A DNA stretch of 15,042 nucleotides, from the NCBI GenBank assembly GCA_049652745.1, contig JBASEY010000056.1:1-15042 (forward strand), read 5' to 3'. The position numbers and the translations under genes are program-made. The stretch comes from JBASEY01 sp049652745. GTDB lineage: Bacteria > CSSED10-310. Shown here piece by piece: positions 1-6,469 of the stretch (position 1 is the stretch's first letter; each line of letters begins with the position of its first letter). The notes beneath the pieces were generated by a model. That model searched no databases. It had not been told where the DNA came from and saw only the letters and a program-made list of their open reading frames with translations.

Positions 1-25
1 GAATCGGAAATAACCTTAAATCAAA

Positions 26-1390
26 TTGTCGTGGCTGACCCTTCAACACAAAAAATCCCCGAAATATACCCCCAAAACTGGGGAAAGTTATTGGCCAATT
101 TCTGGGGATTTTTATTGGCCAGTAACATCATTCTCACAGGACGTGAATTTTGAAATTCATGATATTCATCCTGATGAATCCCATATACTTTTTCTGGAGT
201 TTGATTTCGAGAATATCGACGCGTTTATCCCGTTTGGTCCGATGCGGTTTTGGGGCGCCTGGTTTCTGGACATGGATACCTGGAACTATGATTATCAGGA
301 TTTCTGGTTTGGTTCCGATCATAAGTGGACCCCAACCCCCAGTTACACACCTGAGCCGACTCAGACGCCTACAAATCTGCCTACCCAGACTCCTTACCCC
401 ACTCAGACACCTACGAATGTGCCTACCTGGACCCCTTATCCCACCTATACCCCTTTTCCGACAAACACCCCCACTTTAACTCCGACCAACACCCCGACTT
501 CGACCCCGACGTTGCCTCCTGTGTCTGGTGAATTGTTTGCCATAGACCCGATTGTGGAAAACATGCGTTTTGTTTCTGCCGGATGGTTCACTCAGGGATC
601 GCCGGATACGGAACCCTGTCGATGGGACGATGAAGGGCCTCAGTTCACGCACATTTTGACAAGGAACCTGGCGGTGATGGAAACGGAGGTTTCCCGTTGG
701 ATGTGGGCGGATCTCAAAGCCGTTCAGGGGACATTGCCGACTGATCCAAGTGATACTAGTATCAGCCCGAACTTGAACCACCCTGTGCAGAATATCACCT
801 GGTATGAGGCGGTGTTGTTTGCGAACTTGTTATCATTGCAGAACGGTTTCACTCGGTGCTATTACACGAATGCAGGATATACGATACCCGTGACAGCTTC
901 GAATTATATGACTGAATCAATCTATTGTAATTTCAATGCAAACGGCTATCGCTTGCCGACAGAAGGGGAATGGGAGTATTTTTGCCGTGCCGGCACAAGT
1001 GGTCCGTTTGTGTGTTACGAACCGAATTATAATTCCAGTACTTGTAAAACCTGCACGCCGGGGACGCATCTAACGTTGCAGCAGTATTGTGTTTACTGTG
1101 CCAACGAGCCCGATAAGACGGAAGTAGTGGGAAGCAAGCTGCCGAATCCCTGGAAGCTAAAGAATGTGCATGGAAATGTATGGGAGTGGTGCTGGGACTA
1201 TGCGGCTTCTTATCCGACGGGAACGGTGACTGACTACATTGGCCCGAATTCTGCTCCCGAACGCGTTGTCCGGGGCGGCTGTAGGACCAACGACGCCAGG
1301 GAGTGCCGGTCAGCGGTTCGCCTCTGGAGAGAACCGTCGTCCGTGAGCGCCAACAGAGGCTTCCGCCTCGTGAGGAAAGTATCGTTGTGA
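26..1390 (+). CDS. FGE-sulfatase (SUMF1-like, C-type-lectin fold) domain protein with N-terminal beta-sandwich fragment and Thr-Pro linker; 5' end uncertain
   Basis: No signal peptide is visible. The only in-frame start near the 5' end is TTG at 26, just after an in-frame TAA at 17-19, so the gene is probably truncated or frame-disrupted. Residues about 21-98 (FYWP, then RFWGAWFLD) resemble the second half of the C-terminal beta domain of the three large minus-strand proteins here (FWPSW, then GFYGAML). Residues 100-166 are a Thr-Pro linker. Residues 168-452 are an FGE-sulfatase fold with RLPTEGEWEYFCRAG, HGNVWEWCWD and RVVRGGC...GFRLVR. The paired redox/copper cysteines of true formylglycine-generating enzymes (GGSxxCxxxYC) are absent, so enzymatic activity is unlikely. 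A ligand-binding C-type-lectin-like role is inferred. Cys-rich pairs (CKTC, CVYC) lie before the VR-like end at residues 413-450. At the conserved Ser-Trp it reads Cys-Arg, unlike its two paralogues, which suggests decay. Confidence 0.75.
   Translation: MSWLTLQHKKSPKYTPKTGESYWPISGDFYWPVTSFSQDVNFEIHDIHPDESHILFLEFDFENIDAFIPFGPMRFWGAWFLDMDTWNYDYQDFWFGSDHKWTPTPSYTPEPTQTPTNLPTQTPYPTQTPTNVPTWTPYPTYTPFPTNTPTLTPTNTPTSTPTLPPVSGELFAIDPIVENMRFVSAGWFTQGSPDTEPCRWDDEGPQFTHILTRNLAVMETEVSRWMWADLKAVQGTLPTDPSDTSISPNLNHPVQNITWYEAVLFANLLSLQNGFTRCYYTNAGYTIPVTASNYMTESIYCNFNANGYRLPTEGEWEYFCRAGTSGPFVCYEPNYNSSTCKTCTPGTHLTLQQYCVYCANEPDKTEVVGSKLPNPWKLKNVHGNVWEWCWDYAASYPTGTVTDYIGPNSAPERVVRGGCRTNDARECRSAVRLWREPSSVSANRGFRLVRKVSL
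1262..1375 (+). other. DGR variable-region-like segment VR1 (degenerate)
   Basis: This is the 114-nt C-terminal coding segment homologous, without gaps, to 3123-3236 and 4635-4748. Framework codons for RGG, AR, CRSA, PS and GFRLVR are largely kept, and loop codons differ. Several differences fit an A-rich template, for example GTT against AAT and TTT, or AAC against GAC and TTC. Others (third-position changes, loss of the Ser-Trp pair) do not. Read as an older, drifting copy. Confidence 0.45.
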
Positions 1391-1412
1391 TGTGTGCTGT
1401 TTGGAACTGGTT

Positions 1413-1430
1413 TCGTCTGTAAATGGACGA
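1413..1430 (+). other. VR-downstream hairpin, copy 1
   Basis: TCGTCT pairs with GGACGA (one G-U) around a 6-nt loop, starting exactly 22 nt after the stop codon, as in the two sister genes. Comparable stem-loops just downstream of VRs assist target recognition in the Bordetella phage DGR. That role here is inference. Confidence 0.4.
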
Positions 1431-1457
1431 TGCGGATGCCGAAAGGGGGCGCTACTT

Positions 1458-1563
1458 TGTCTGAACACGATTACAGGATTAAAGGATTACCAGGATTAGT
1501 CTTTTCTTTCTCGGAAGCTAATCGTGCCAATCTTTGTATTCTTTGGAATCGTGTTCAAACAGG
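1458..1563. repeat. GATTA hairpin element, copy 1 (106 bp, imperfect terminal inverted repeats)
   Basis: It begins TGTCTGAACACGATTACA and ends with the near-inverse ...AATCGTGTTCAAACAGG. The left arm continues with GGATTA-type repeats. It is the same length as, and highly similar to, the element at 6470-6575. It has no coding capacity. It is MITE-like or a structured intergenic repeat. Confidence 0.7.
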
Positions 1564-1790
1564 CATTGAGGATGTGAGGTCAATATCAACTAACCAGTTA
1601 CCAAGTGTTGAAAAGAGAGGGGTGGGGGAGTTTCAATATCAATATCCAAGTGATTAAATTTCAGCAACTATAGTCATTTACCACCATGCAGCTAACTTTT
1701 TTGATTAAGATCAACCAAAAAACCACAACCAGAAACTAGAAATCTGTAATCAGAAACCGCACTCGAAGAGCGCTCCAACTAGAAACTACG

Positions 1791-1961
1791 TTCATCGCCG
1801 GCGGAACGCCACTCATCATGTATCGGAAATAGCGTTAGGCTGTTAGGTGAATTTGCTGGAAAAACGGTTGCAAAATACTTCTTTTAATTAAGACAAGGTG
1901 AATATAATTGTGGACCTGTTTGAGCTTTTGTAGAATATTTGTCAATGAGGAGGTTTTGCCG
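1791..1961 (+). repeat. 171-bp upstream arm of the duplicated FGE cassette, copy 1
   Basis: Direct repeat of 3381-3551, equal in length. Both contain the GCCGGCG...ACTCATCA...TATCGG stretch, a TTTTAATTAAG box, a TATAAT box and the GAGGAGG ribosome binding site. The repetition shows that gene and promoter were duplicated as one cassette. Confidence 0.75.
1880..1908 (+). promoter_or_regulatory. Probable promoter of the second FGE-like gene
   Basis: TATAAT at 1903-1908 lies 54 nt before the ATG. Upstream is the conserved TTTTAATTAAG stretch; the -35 is weak. The same arrangement recurs before the third gene. Confidence 0.45.
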
Positions 1962-3251
1962 ATGAAGCAGTCAAGGATTCATACGATAGTTTTGAAAGCG
2001 TTGGCTGTCTGCATGGTCATGGTGTTTGCGGGTTATTCAGAGATTGTTCGATCGGCTGTCTCTGATTGCATCCATCATGGCGATGTTAACCTGGATGGCA
2101 GGATAACCGCTGCGGATGCTCAATTGGCGTTTTTCATTACGTTGGGCCAGTATTCGCCAACATACGAAGAGGGGTGCGCAGCAGATTGTAATGGCAGCGG
2201 CAGCGTGACGTCGGCGGACGCTCAGTTGATATTTCTAACGGTGTTGGGAACGGGCGCGTGCGAAGATCCTCTGGAGACAGCGACTCGGACACCTACAAGT
2301 TTACCTACCTGGACCCCTTATCCGACCTACACCCCCAGTCGAACTCCGACCAGCACCCCGACTTCAACCCCGACTCCGCTTTTTGAGCCCGGTGGGTTGT
2401 ATGCCATAGACTCGATTGTGGGAAACATGCGGTTTGTGCCAGCCGGATCGTTCACCCAGGGATCACCGAATAGGGAAGATTGTCGAGACCCCGGTGAAGC
2501 GCAGTTCACGCATATTTTGACAAGGAACCTCGCGGTGATGGAAACGGAGGTTTCCCGTCAGATGTGGGCGGATCTTAAAGCTGTTCAGGGGTCATTGCCG
2601 GCTGATCCAAGTGATACCTCTTTCAGCCCGAACATGAACTATCCTGTGCAGCGAAACTCTTGGTATCATGCGGTGTTGTTTGCAAACCTTTTATCGTGGC
2701 AGAACGGTTTCACGCTGTGCTATTACAAGGATGCTCAATATACGAACCCCGTGACATTTTTGAATTATACAACTGAACCAATTTATTGTAATTTCAATGC
2801 GGACGGATATCGATTGCCGACAGAAGGGGAATGGGAATACTTTGCCCGTGCCAACACAAGTGGTCCGTTTTCGTGTGACGAACCATATTATAATACCGGT
2901 AATTGTATTGATTGCACGCTGGGAACGCATCCAACGCTGGAGCAATACTGTGTTTACTGCGCCAACAATCCCGGGAAGACGGAAGTTGTAGGAAGCAAAC
3001 TGTCGAATCCCTGGAATCTGAAGGATGTGTATGGGAATGTCCATGAGCGGTGCTGGGACTATGCGGCTTCTTATCCAACGGGAACGGTGACTGACTATAT
3101 CGGGCCGAGTTCCGGCTCCAACCGCATCATCCGGGGCGGTAGTTGGCGCAAAGTCGCCAGGAGCTGTCGGTCAGCGAATCGCTACGGGGACTCTCCGTCG
3201 TACGCGGGCAACGACTTGGGCTTCCGCCTTGTGAGGACAGTTTCGTTCTGA
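1962..3251 (+). CDS. Secreted dockerin-like / FGE-sulfatase (C-type-lectin fold) protein, putative DGR target
   Basis: The ATG at 1962 is chosen over upstream in-frame starts because GAGGAGG lies 8 nt before it (1947-1953) and it begins a signal peptide (MKQSR, then a hydrophobic stretch to about residue 32). Residues 40-97 form a type I dockerin-like module: two Ca-binding loops (DVNLDGRITAAD, then DCNGSGSVTSAD), the second missing one usual Asp. Residues 104-140 are a Thr-Pro linker. Residues 147-427 are an FGE-sulfatase fold with RLPTEGEWEYFARA and a Cys-rich insert (CIDC, CVYC). The usual HGNVWEWCWD motif is altered to YGNVHERCWD. Formylglycine-generating cysteines are missing. The C-terminal residues 388-425 carry the VR-like pattern GGSW-RKV-ARSCRSAN. 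Secretion, calcium-stabilised dockerin folding and ligand display are inferred. Confidence 0.85.
   Translation: MKQSRIHTIVLKALAVCMVMVFAGYSEIVRSAVSDCIHHGDVNLDGRITAADAQLAFFITLGQYSPTYEEGCAADCNGSGSVTSADAQLIFLTVLGTGACEDPLETATRTPTSLPTWTPYPTYTPSRTPTSTPTSTPTPLFEPGGLYAIDSIVGNMRFVPAGSFTQGSPNREDCRDPGEAQFTHILTRNLAVMETEVSRQMWADLKAVQGSLPADPSDTSFSPNMNYPVQRNSWYHAVLFANLLSWQNGFTLCYYKDAQYTNPVTFLNYTTEPIYCNFNADGYRLPTEGEWEYFARANTSGPFSCDEPYYNTGNCIDCTLGTHPTLEQYCVYCANNPGKTEVVGSKLSNPWNLKDVYGNVHERCWDYAASYPTGTVTDYIGPSSGSNRIIRGGSWRKVARSCRSANRYGDSPSYAGNDLGFRLVRTVSF
3123..3236 (+). other. DGR variable-region-like segment VR2
   Basis: Compared with VR3 this 114-nt segment shows 20 substitutions: 15 in codon positions 1 or 2 and 5 in position 3. 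The hot codons are CGC/GAC, GTC/GAC, AGC/TGC, AAT/TTT, GGG/ATG, AAC/AGC and GAC/TTC. Nearly all can be derived from AAC, AAT or AAG by changing only A, the signature of adenine-directed DGR mutagenesis. AAA against GAC is an exception. The template repeat is not in this window. Confidence 0.6.
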
Positions 3252-3273
3252 TATGTGCTGTCGAGAACCGGTT

Positions 3274-3291
3274 TCGTCCGCAGGTGGACGA
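3274..3291 (+). other. VR-downstream hairpin, copy 2
   Basis: Perfect 6-bp stem TCGTCC/GGACGA with a 6-nt loop, starting 22 nt after the stop codon. It is preceded by the palindrome AACCGGTT. Confidence 0.5.
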
Positions 3292-3292
3292 T

Positions 3293-3329
3293 GCGAATGC
3301 CGCTAGGGGGCGTCAGCCCCCGGCATCGC
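3293..3329 (+). other. GC-rich hairpin after the VR (second stem-loop), copy 2
   Basis: GGGGGC-GTCA-GCCCCC is enclosed by ATGCCG/CGGCAT and GCG/CGC, giving a long near-continuous stem. No T tract follows, so it does not look like an intrinsic terminator. The structure is kept in the third gene with one G-U pair. A cruciform used in homing, or a 3' mRNA stabiliser, are possible roles. Confidence 0.55.
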
Positions 3330-3380
3330 AACAATCGGCAATCAGGACGAGACCGGATGCCCCGCGCTATGTCCACGGCA

Positions 3381-3551
3381 TTCTACGCCGGCGAAACGCT
3401 ACTCATCAAGTATCGGCGATAGCGTCAGGATGTCAGGTGAATTTGCTGAAAACCAGTTGTAAAATGCTTTATTTTAATTAAGAAAAAGTGTATATAATCG
3501 TGGAAGTGTATGAAAATTTGTAGAATTGTTGTCAATGAGGAGGTTTTGCCG
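3381..3551 (+). repeat. 171-bp upstream arm of the duplicated FGE cassette, copy 2
   Basis: Homologous and equal in length to 1791-1961. It carries the same promoter and ribosome binding site layout. Confidence 0.75.
3470..3498 (+). promoter_or_regulatory. Probable promoter of the third FGE-like gene
   Basis: TATAAT at 3493-3498 follows the conserved TTTTAATTAAG stretch, 54 nt before the ATG as in the second gene. No good -35 hexamer is visible. Confidence 0.45.
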
Positions 3552-4763
3552 ATGAAGCAGTCAAGGATTCATACGATAGTTTTGAAAGCGTTAGCTGCCT
3601 GCATGGTTATTGTGTTTGTGGGTTATTCAGGGATTATCTCCCGATCGGCCGTCTCTGATTGCATCCATCATGGCGATGTTAACCTGGATGGCAGGATAAC
3701 CGCTGCGGATGCTCAACTGGCGTTTTTCATTACATTAGGTCAGTATTCGCCGACATACGAAGAGGAATGTGCGGCGGACTGCGATGGCAGCGGTAAAGTG
3801 ACGTCGGCGGACGCTCAGTTGATATTTCTAACGGTGTTGGGAACGGGTGCGTGTGAAGATTCCTTGGAAACACCGACCCCGACTCCGCCTCCTGTCTCCG
3901 GTGATTTGTACGCCATAGATCCGATTGTGGGCAACATGCGTTTTGTTTCTGCCGGATCGTTCACGCAGGGATCGTCGGATACAGAGTCCTGTCGACACTA
4001 CGAGGAGGGGCCTCAGTTCACGCACATTTTGACGAGGAACATCGCGGTGATGGAAACGGAGGTTTGCCGTCAGATGTGGGCAGATCTAAAAGCGGTTCAG
4101 GGGTCATTGCCGAATGATCCAAGTAATACCTTTTACAGCCCGACGATGGATCATCCAGTGCAGTATAGTACCTGGTATGAGTCGGTGTTGTTTGCGAACT
4201 TGTCATCGTTGCAGAACGGTTTCACGCGGTGCTATTACACGGATGCCGGATATACGATACCCGTGACGGCTTCGAATTATACGACAGGTCCATTCTATTG
4301 TAATTTCAATGCAAACGGGTATCGCTTGCCGACAGAAGGGGAATGGGAATACTTTACCCGAGCCGGCACCAGTGGTCCGTTTTCGTGTGACGAAACGGCT
4401 TATACCCTCGGTAATTGTAATTCCTGCGAACAGGGAACACATCAGACACTGGAGAAGTATTGTGTTTACTGCGCCAACGATCCCGGTGGTACAGAAGTTG
4501 TGGGGAGCAAGTTGTCGAATCCCTGGAATCTGAAGGATGTGCATGGAAATATGTGGGAATGGTGCTGGGACTGGTATGCAAATTATCCAACGGAAACGGT
4601 GAGCGACTACGACGGCCCGGGTTCCGGTTCCGACCGCGTCCTCCGGGGCGGCAGTTGGGACGACGACGCCAGGTGCTGCCGGTCGGCGTTTCGCTACATG
4701 GACTCGCCGTCGTACGCGAGCAGCTTCTTGGGCTTCCGCCTCGTGAGGACAGTTTCATCCTGA
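3552..4763 (+). CDS. Secreted dockerin-like / FGE-sulfatase (C-type-lectin fold) protein, putative DGR target
   Basis: Start ATG at 3552 with GAGGAGG 8 nt upstream. Residues 1-33 are a signal peptide nearly identical to that of the preceding paralogue. Residues 41-98 form a dockerin-like pair of Ca loops (DVNLDGRITAAD and DCDGSGKVTSAD). The Thr-Pro linker is almost lost (residues 108-114), so the modules are close together. Residues 119-401 are the FGE-sulfatase domain with RLPTEGEWEYFTRAG, HGNMWEWCWDW and the Cys pairs CNSC and CVYC. The VR-like end at residues 362-399 is GGSW-DDD-ARCCRSAF. Cysteines match neither position nor spacing of catalytic FGE cysteines. This is the most intact member of the family and is followed by the full downstream arm. 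Probable role: surface-displayed or secreted binding protein. Confidence 0.85.
   Translation: MKQSRIHTIVLKALAACMVIVFVGYSGIISRSAVSDCIHHGDVNLDGRITAADAQLAFFITLGQYSPTYEEECAADCDGSGKVTSADAQLIFLTVLGTGACEDSLETPTPTPPPVSGDLYAIDPIVGNMRFVSAGSFTQGSSDTESCRHYEEGPQFTHILTRNIAVMETEVCRQMWADLKAVQGSLPNDPSNTFYSPTMDHPVQYSTWYESVLFANLSSLQNGFTRCYYTDAGYTIPVTASNYTTGPFYCNFNANGYRLPTEGEWEYFTRAGTSGPFSCDETAYTLGNCNSCEQGTHQTLEKYCVYCANDPGGTEVVGSKLSNPWNLKDVHGNMWEWCWDWYANYPTETVSDYDGPGSGSDRVLRGGSWDDDARCCRSAFRYMDSPSYASSFLGFRLVRTVSS
4635..4748 (+). other. DGR variable-region-like segment VR3
   Basis: Aligned without gaps to VR1 and VR2. Three GAC codons sit at 4659-4667, where VR2 has CGC AAA GTC and VR1 has ACC AAC GAC. TTT and ATG replace AAT and GGG. 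The framework (GGSW, AR, CRSA, PSYA, LGFRLVR) is unchanged relative to VR2. Confidence 0.6.
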
Positions 4764-4785
4764 TGTGTGCTGCCGAGAACCGGTT

Positions 4786-4803
4786 TCGTCCGCAGATGGA
4801 CGA
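4786..4803 (+). other. VR-downstream hairpin, copy 3
   Basis: Perfect TCGTCC/GGACGA 6-bp stem with a 6-nt loop, 22 nt after the stop codon, identical in placement to the other two genes. Confidence 0.5.
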
Positions 4804-4804
4804 T

Positions 4805-4841
4805 GCGAATGCCGAAGAGGGGCGCTAGCCTCCGGCATCGC
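4805..4841 (+). other. GC-rich hairpin after the VR (second stem-loop), copy 3
   Basis: ATGCCG/CGGCAT and GCG/CGC outer stems enclose GGGGC-GCTA-GCCTC, which keeps the inner stem of copy 2 through a G-U pair. There is no T tract. Confidence 0.5.
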
Positions 4842-4992
4842 AACAATCGGCAATCAGGACGAGACCGGACGCTCTGCGTTATATCCACAGCATTGTCAAT
4901 ATAATATGCCCATGGGATGGGCTTCCAGCCTATTCTTGTGATGGGTTCCCCGGATACCTTCAAGAAAATTGTGGCGTTACTATGTGGCAAAG

Positions 4993-5031
4993 GGGGACAA
5001 GGGATATGGGACGCATGGGACCAATGGGACA
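4993..5031. repeat. GGGAC tandem repeat, copy 1
   Basis: Four to five spaced copies of ATGGGAC-like units (period about 8-9). Followed by ...TTTACCTTTT and a GATTA element, the same order as at 6399-6432. Confidence 0.6.
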
Positions 5032-5054
5032 AAGGAATAGTGTCTTTACCTTTT

Positions 5055-5116
5055 CTTGATTACAGGATTAAACGATTAACAAGATTTTTGTCTATCTTGA
5101 AACCGTGTTCAAACAG
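5055..5116. repeat. GATTA hairpin element, copy 2 (shortened)
   Basis: Keeps GATTACAGGATTAAA and the terminal CGTGTTCAAACAG but lacks the TGTCTGAACAC left end and part of the centre. A degenerate copy of the 106-bp elements. Confidence 0.55.
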
Positions 5117-5138
5117 CCACCTTGGCTTTGCCGTTCAT

Positions 5139-5164
5139 AAACCAGAAACCAGAAACCAGGAACC
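5139..5164. repeat. AAACCAG heptamer tandem repeat
   Basis: Three perfect AAACCAG units (5139-5159) plus a partial GAACC. It is followed by the CGCTC-GAA-GAGCG hairpin. Related degenerate copies lie near 1715-1785 and 6698-6735. Confidence 0.6.
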
Positions 5165-5189
5165 GCGCTCGAAGAGCGTCTTTATCCCT

Positions 5190-6089
5190 TCACTCTTCAT
5201 CGCTTGTTATGACAAAGTCTTCCTGCTCATAATAGTAAGAATAGTCCACGCCTTTCATAAACATCTCACGGTCGTCTATTTTATCTGTCAAAGCGTTTTG
5301 AAGAAGATCCTTTATTCTTTGAGGATTTATAACGCTTTCTTCCATCGCCGTCAAATAATCTTTCTTGTTAATTTTGCTCCAATCAACGCAAAGTTTCAGA
5401 TTTTTTTTCAAGATCATGTCAAGCCAAATGCGTATGCTTCTGCCATTGCCCTCCATGAACGGATGGGCAACATTCATCTCTACATATTTTTCAACTATTT
5501 CACAAAAATTGTTTTCGGGCATATTTTCAATGGTTTTAAGCGTATTCTCCAAAAACCGAACCGGTGCAAATCTGAATCCGCCTTTTGCAATATTCTGCGT
5601 TCTGATCTGACCTGCAAAATCATACAGACCGCCGAATAAATAAGCATGAATCTGCTGTAAACCTCTCATAGTACCGATTTCAACTGTATCGAGTAAAGAA
5701 CTTTCAAAAAGAGCATACGCCTTGGATTTACTTTTTCCGTCAATGGTTTCATCGCCGACTGTAAACCATTCAATAAAACGATTCGCCTGTTTGCTCGGAA
5801 AGTTTTTTGCGAGTTCAATGATACCCGTATAATCAAGCACATTTGCCGCACGTTTTTTGCCATCAGGAGCAGTGAATTTGAACTGGGTAGTCACACTACC
5901 CAGTTGATTTTTCTCGCGCTTTAACTTTGCTTTGAGGTATTTCCAGTAATTTCTATTTTTCTCGTAATCATCCACGCCCCGAAAAACACCGATGATATCC
6001 AGAACAGAAAACCACCATTTTGAGTTTACATCATCCCAAACCGCACGCACTTCCTTATCATCAAAAAAACGGATGGAAATTTTCTTCAT
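5190..6089 (-). CDS. Fic-family protein (probable protein AMP-transferase) with N-terminal BRO/antirepressor-like region
   Basis: 299 aa, ATG at 6089 with a GGTGA-type RBS. Residues about 5-110 (VWDD..KWWFSVLDIIGVF, NYWKYLKAKL, ANRFIEWF) resemble the BRO-N/phage antirepressor type of DNA-binding or regulatory domain. Residues about 125-290 are a Fic domain with the complete active-site motif HPFMEGNGRSIR at 209-220. This supplies the catalytic His and the ATP/Mg-binding acidic and Gly-Asn-Gly-Arg residues. A beta-hairpin flap (GGFRFAPVRFLE) precedes it. Fic enzymes transfer AMP or similar groups to Ser/Thr/Tyr of target proteins and often act as toxins or stress regulators. I see no clear (S/T)xxxE(G/N) inhibitory motif. 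TAMEES after the active site is only a partial match. The gene is visibly more AT-rich than its neighbours and framed by repeats, which suggests horizontal gain. Confidence 0.9.
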   Translation of the reverse strand: MKKISIRFFDDKEVRAVWDDVNSKWWFSVLDIIGVFRGVDDYEKNRNYWKYLKAKLKREKNQLGSVTTQFKFTAPDGKKRAANVLDYTGIIELAKNFPSKQANRFIEWFTVGDETIDGKSKSKAYALFESSLLDTVEIGTMRGLQQIHAYLFGGLYDFAGQIRTQNIAKGGFRFAPVRFLENTLKTIENMPENNFCEIVEKYVEMNVAHPFMEGNGRSIRIWLDMILKKNLKLCVDWSKINKKDYLTAMEESVINPQRIKDLLQNALTDKIDDREMFMKGVDYSYYYEQEDFVITSDEE

Positions 6090-6215
6090 CTATATCACCC
6101 TGACAGTCTTAGCCGGTGCGAGCAGTTTAAAGATTTCAAACACGTTGATATTCCATCTAACCGGGATCAGTTTCCTGTCGATAAGCCGCAGGCCTGTCCA
6201 GGCTTCAGTTACCAT
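6090..6215 (-). CDS. Small ORF (41 aa) directly upstream of the Fic gene, unknown function
   Basis: ATG at 6215 preceded at 7 nt by GAGGG. Its TAG abuts the Fic ATG with no gap, implying translational coupling. The product begins MVTEAWTGLRLIDRK and ends APAKTVRVI. I do not recognise it. Position suggests a possible antitoxin or leader for Fic, but the antitoxin motif (S/T)xxxE(G/N) is not present. It could equally be a decayed gene remnant. Confidence 0.35.
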   Translation of the reverse strand: MVTEAWTGLRLIDRKLIPVRWNINVFEIFKLLAPAKTVRVI

Positions 6216-6398
6216 CACAGATCCCTCGTATGTACAAACAACAGAGGATTTTTACCACTCCTCCAATTTACTCGCTCATTCTATCAAAAACAGTTAAAAA
6301 TAGGTAGTCGAATAAAGTGTGGGTGCGAATCTATTTGTTGCCTATATCAAGAACAACGTTCGGACGCTGCGTGATAATATCAAAGCTCAACGCCGGGT

Positions 6399-6432
6399 TA
6401 TGGGACCAATGGGACGTATGGGACGATGGGAC
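6399..6432. repeat. GGGAC tandem repeat, copy 2
   Basis: Four units ending in ATGGGAC with variable 1-2 nt linkers. Confidence 0.65.
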
Positions 6433-6469
6433 GGAGAAAGAGTATTTTTACCTTTTCAGCATTTTTTAT

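Larger units (their letters stand above)
1391..1961 (+). other. Intergenic region between the first and second FGE-like genes
   Basis: The first ~65 nt match the downstream arm of the other two FGE genes (hairpin at 1413-1430). Homology breaks near 1455 inside what would be the second hairpin. It is replaced by about 335 bp containing the GATTA hairpin element, CAATATC-like repeats (about 1630-1650), AAACTAG/AAACCAG-like repeats (about 1715-1785) and a small CACTC-GAA-GAGCG inverted repeat. Homology to the upstream arm of the third gene resumes at 1791. I see no convincing coding sequence. Confidence 0.6.
3252..3551 (+). other. Intergenic region between second and third FGE-like genes
   Basis: It is made of the downstream arm of the cassette (3252-3380, matching 4764-4894) joined directly to the upstream arm (3381-3551). 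It holds two hairpins, a promoter and an RBS, and no gene. Confidence 0.7.
4764..5189 (+). other. Intergenic region after the third FGE-like gene
   Basis: 4764-4894 is the downstream arm of the FGE cassette. From 4895 homology stops. A GGGAC tandem (about 4993-5031), a shortened GATTA element (about 5055-5116), AAACCAG heptamers (5139-5164) and the inverted repeat CGCTC-GAA-GAGCG (5166-5178) follow, up to the Fic stop codon. I see no gene. Confidence 0.6.

Noticed and set aside
1394..1657. 87-aa ORF after the first FGE gene
   Set aside because: It reads through the conserved non-coding downstream arm and the GATTA repeat; no RBS.
3293..3329. GC-rich hairpin as an intrinsic terminator
   Set aside because: No T tract follows on either strand; listed as a post-VR structure instead.
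168..4763. FGE-like genes as active formylglycine-generating enzymes
   Set aside because: The catalytic cysteine arrangement (GGSxxCxxxYC) is missing in all three and no sulfatase gene is nearby.
4917..5639. Plus-strand ORF of 240 aa over the Fic gene
   Set aside because: It runs through intergenic repeats and antisense to a well-supported Fic domain.
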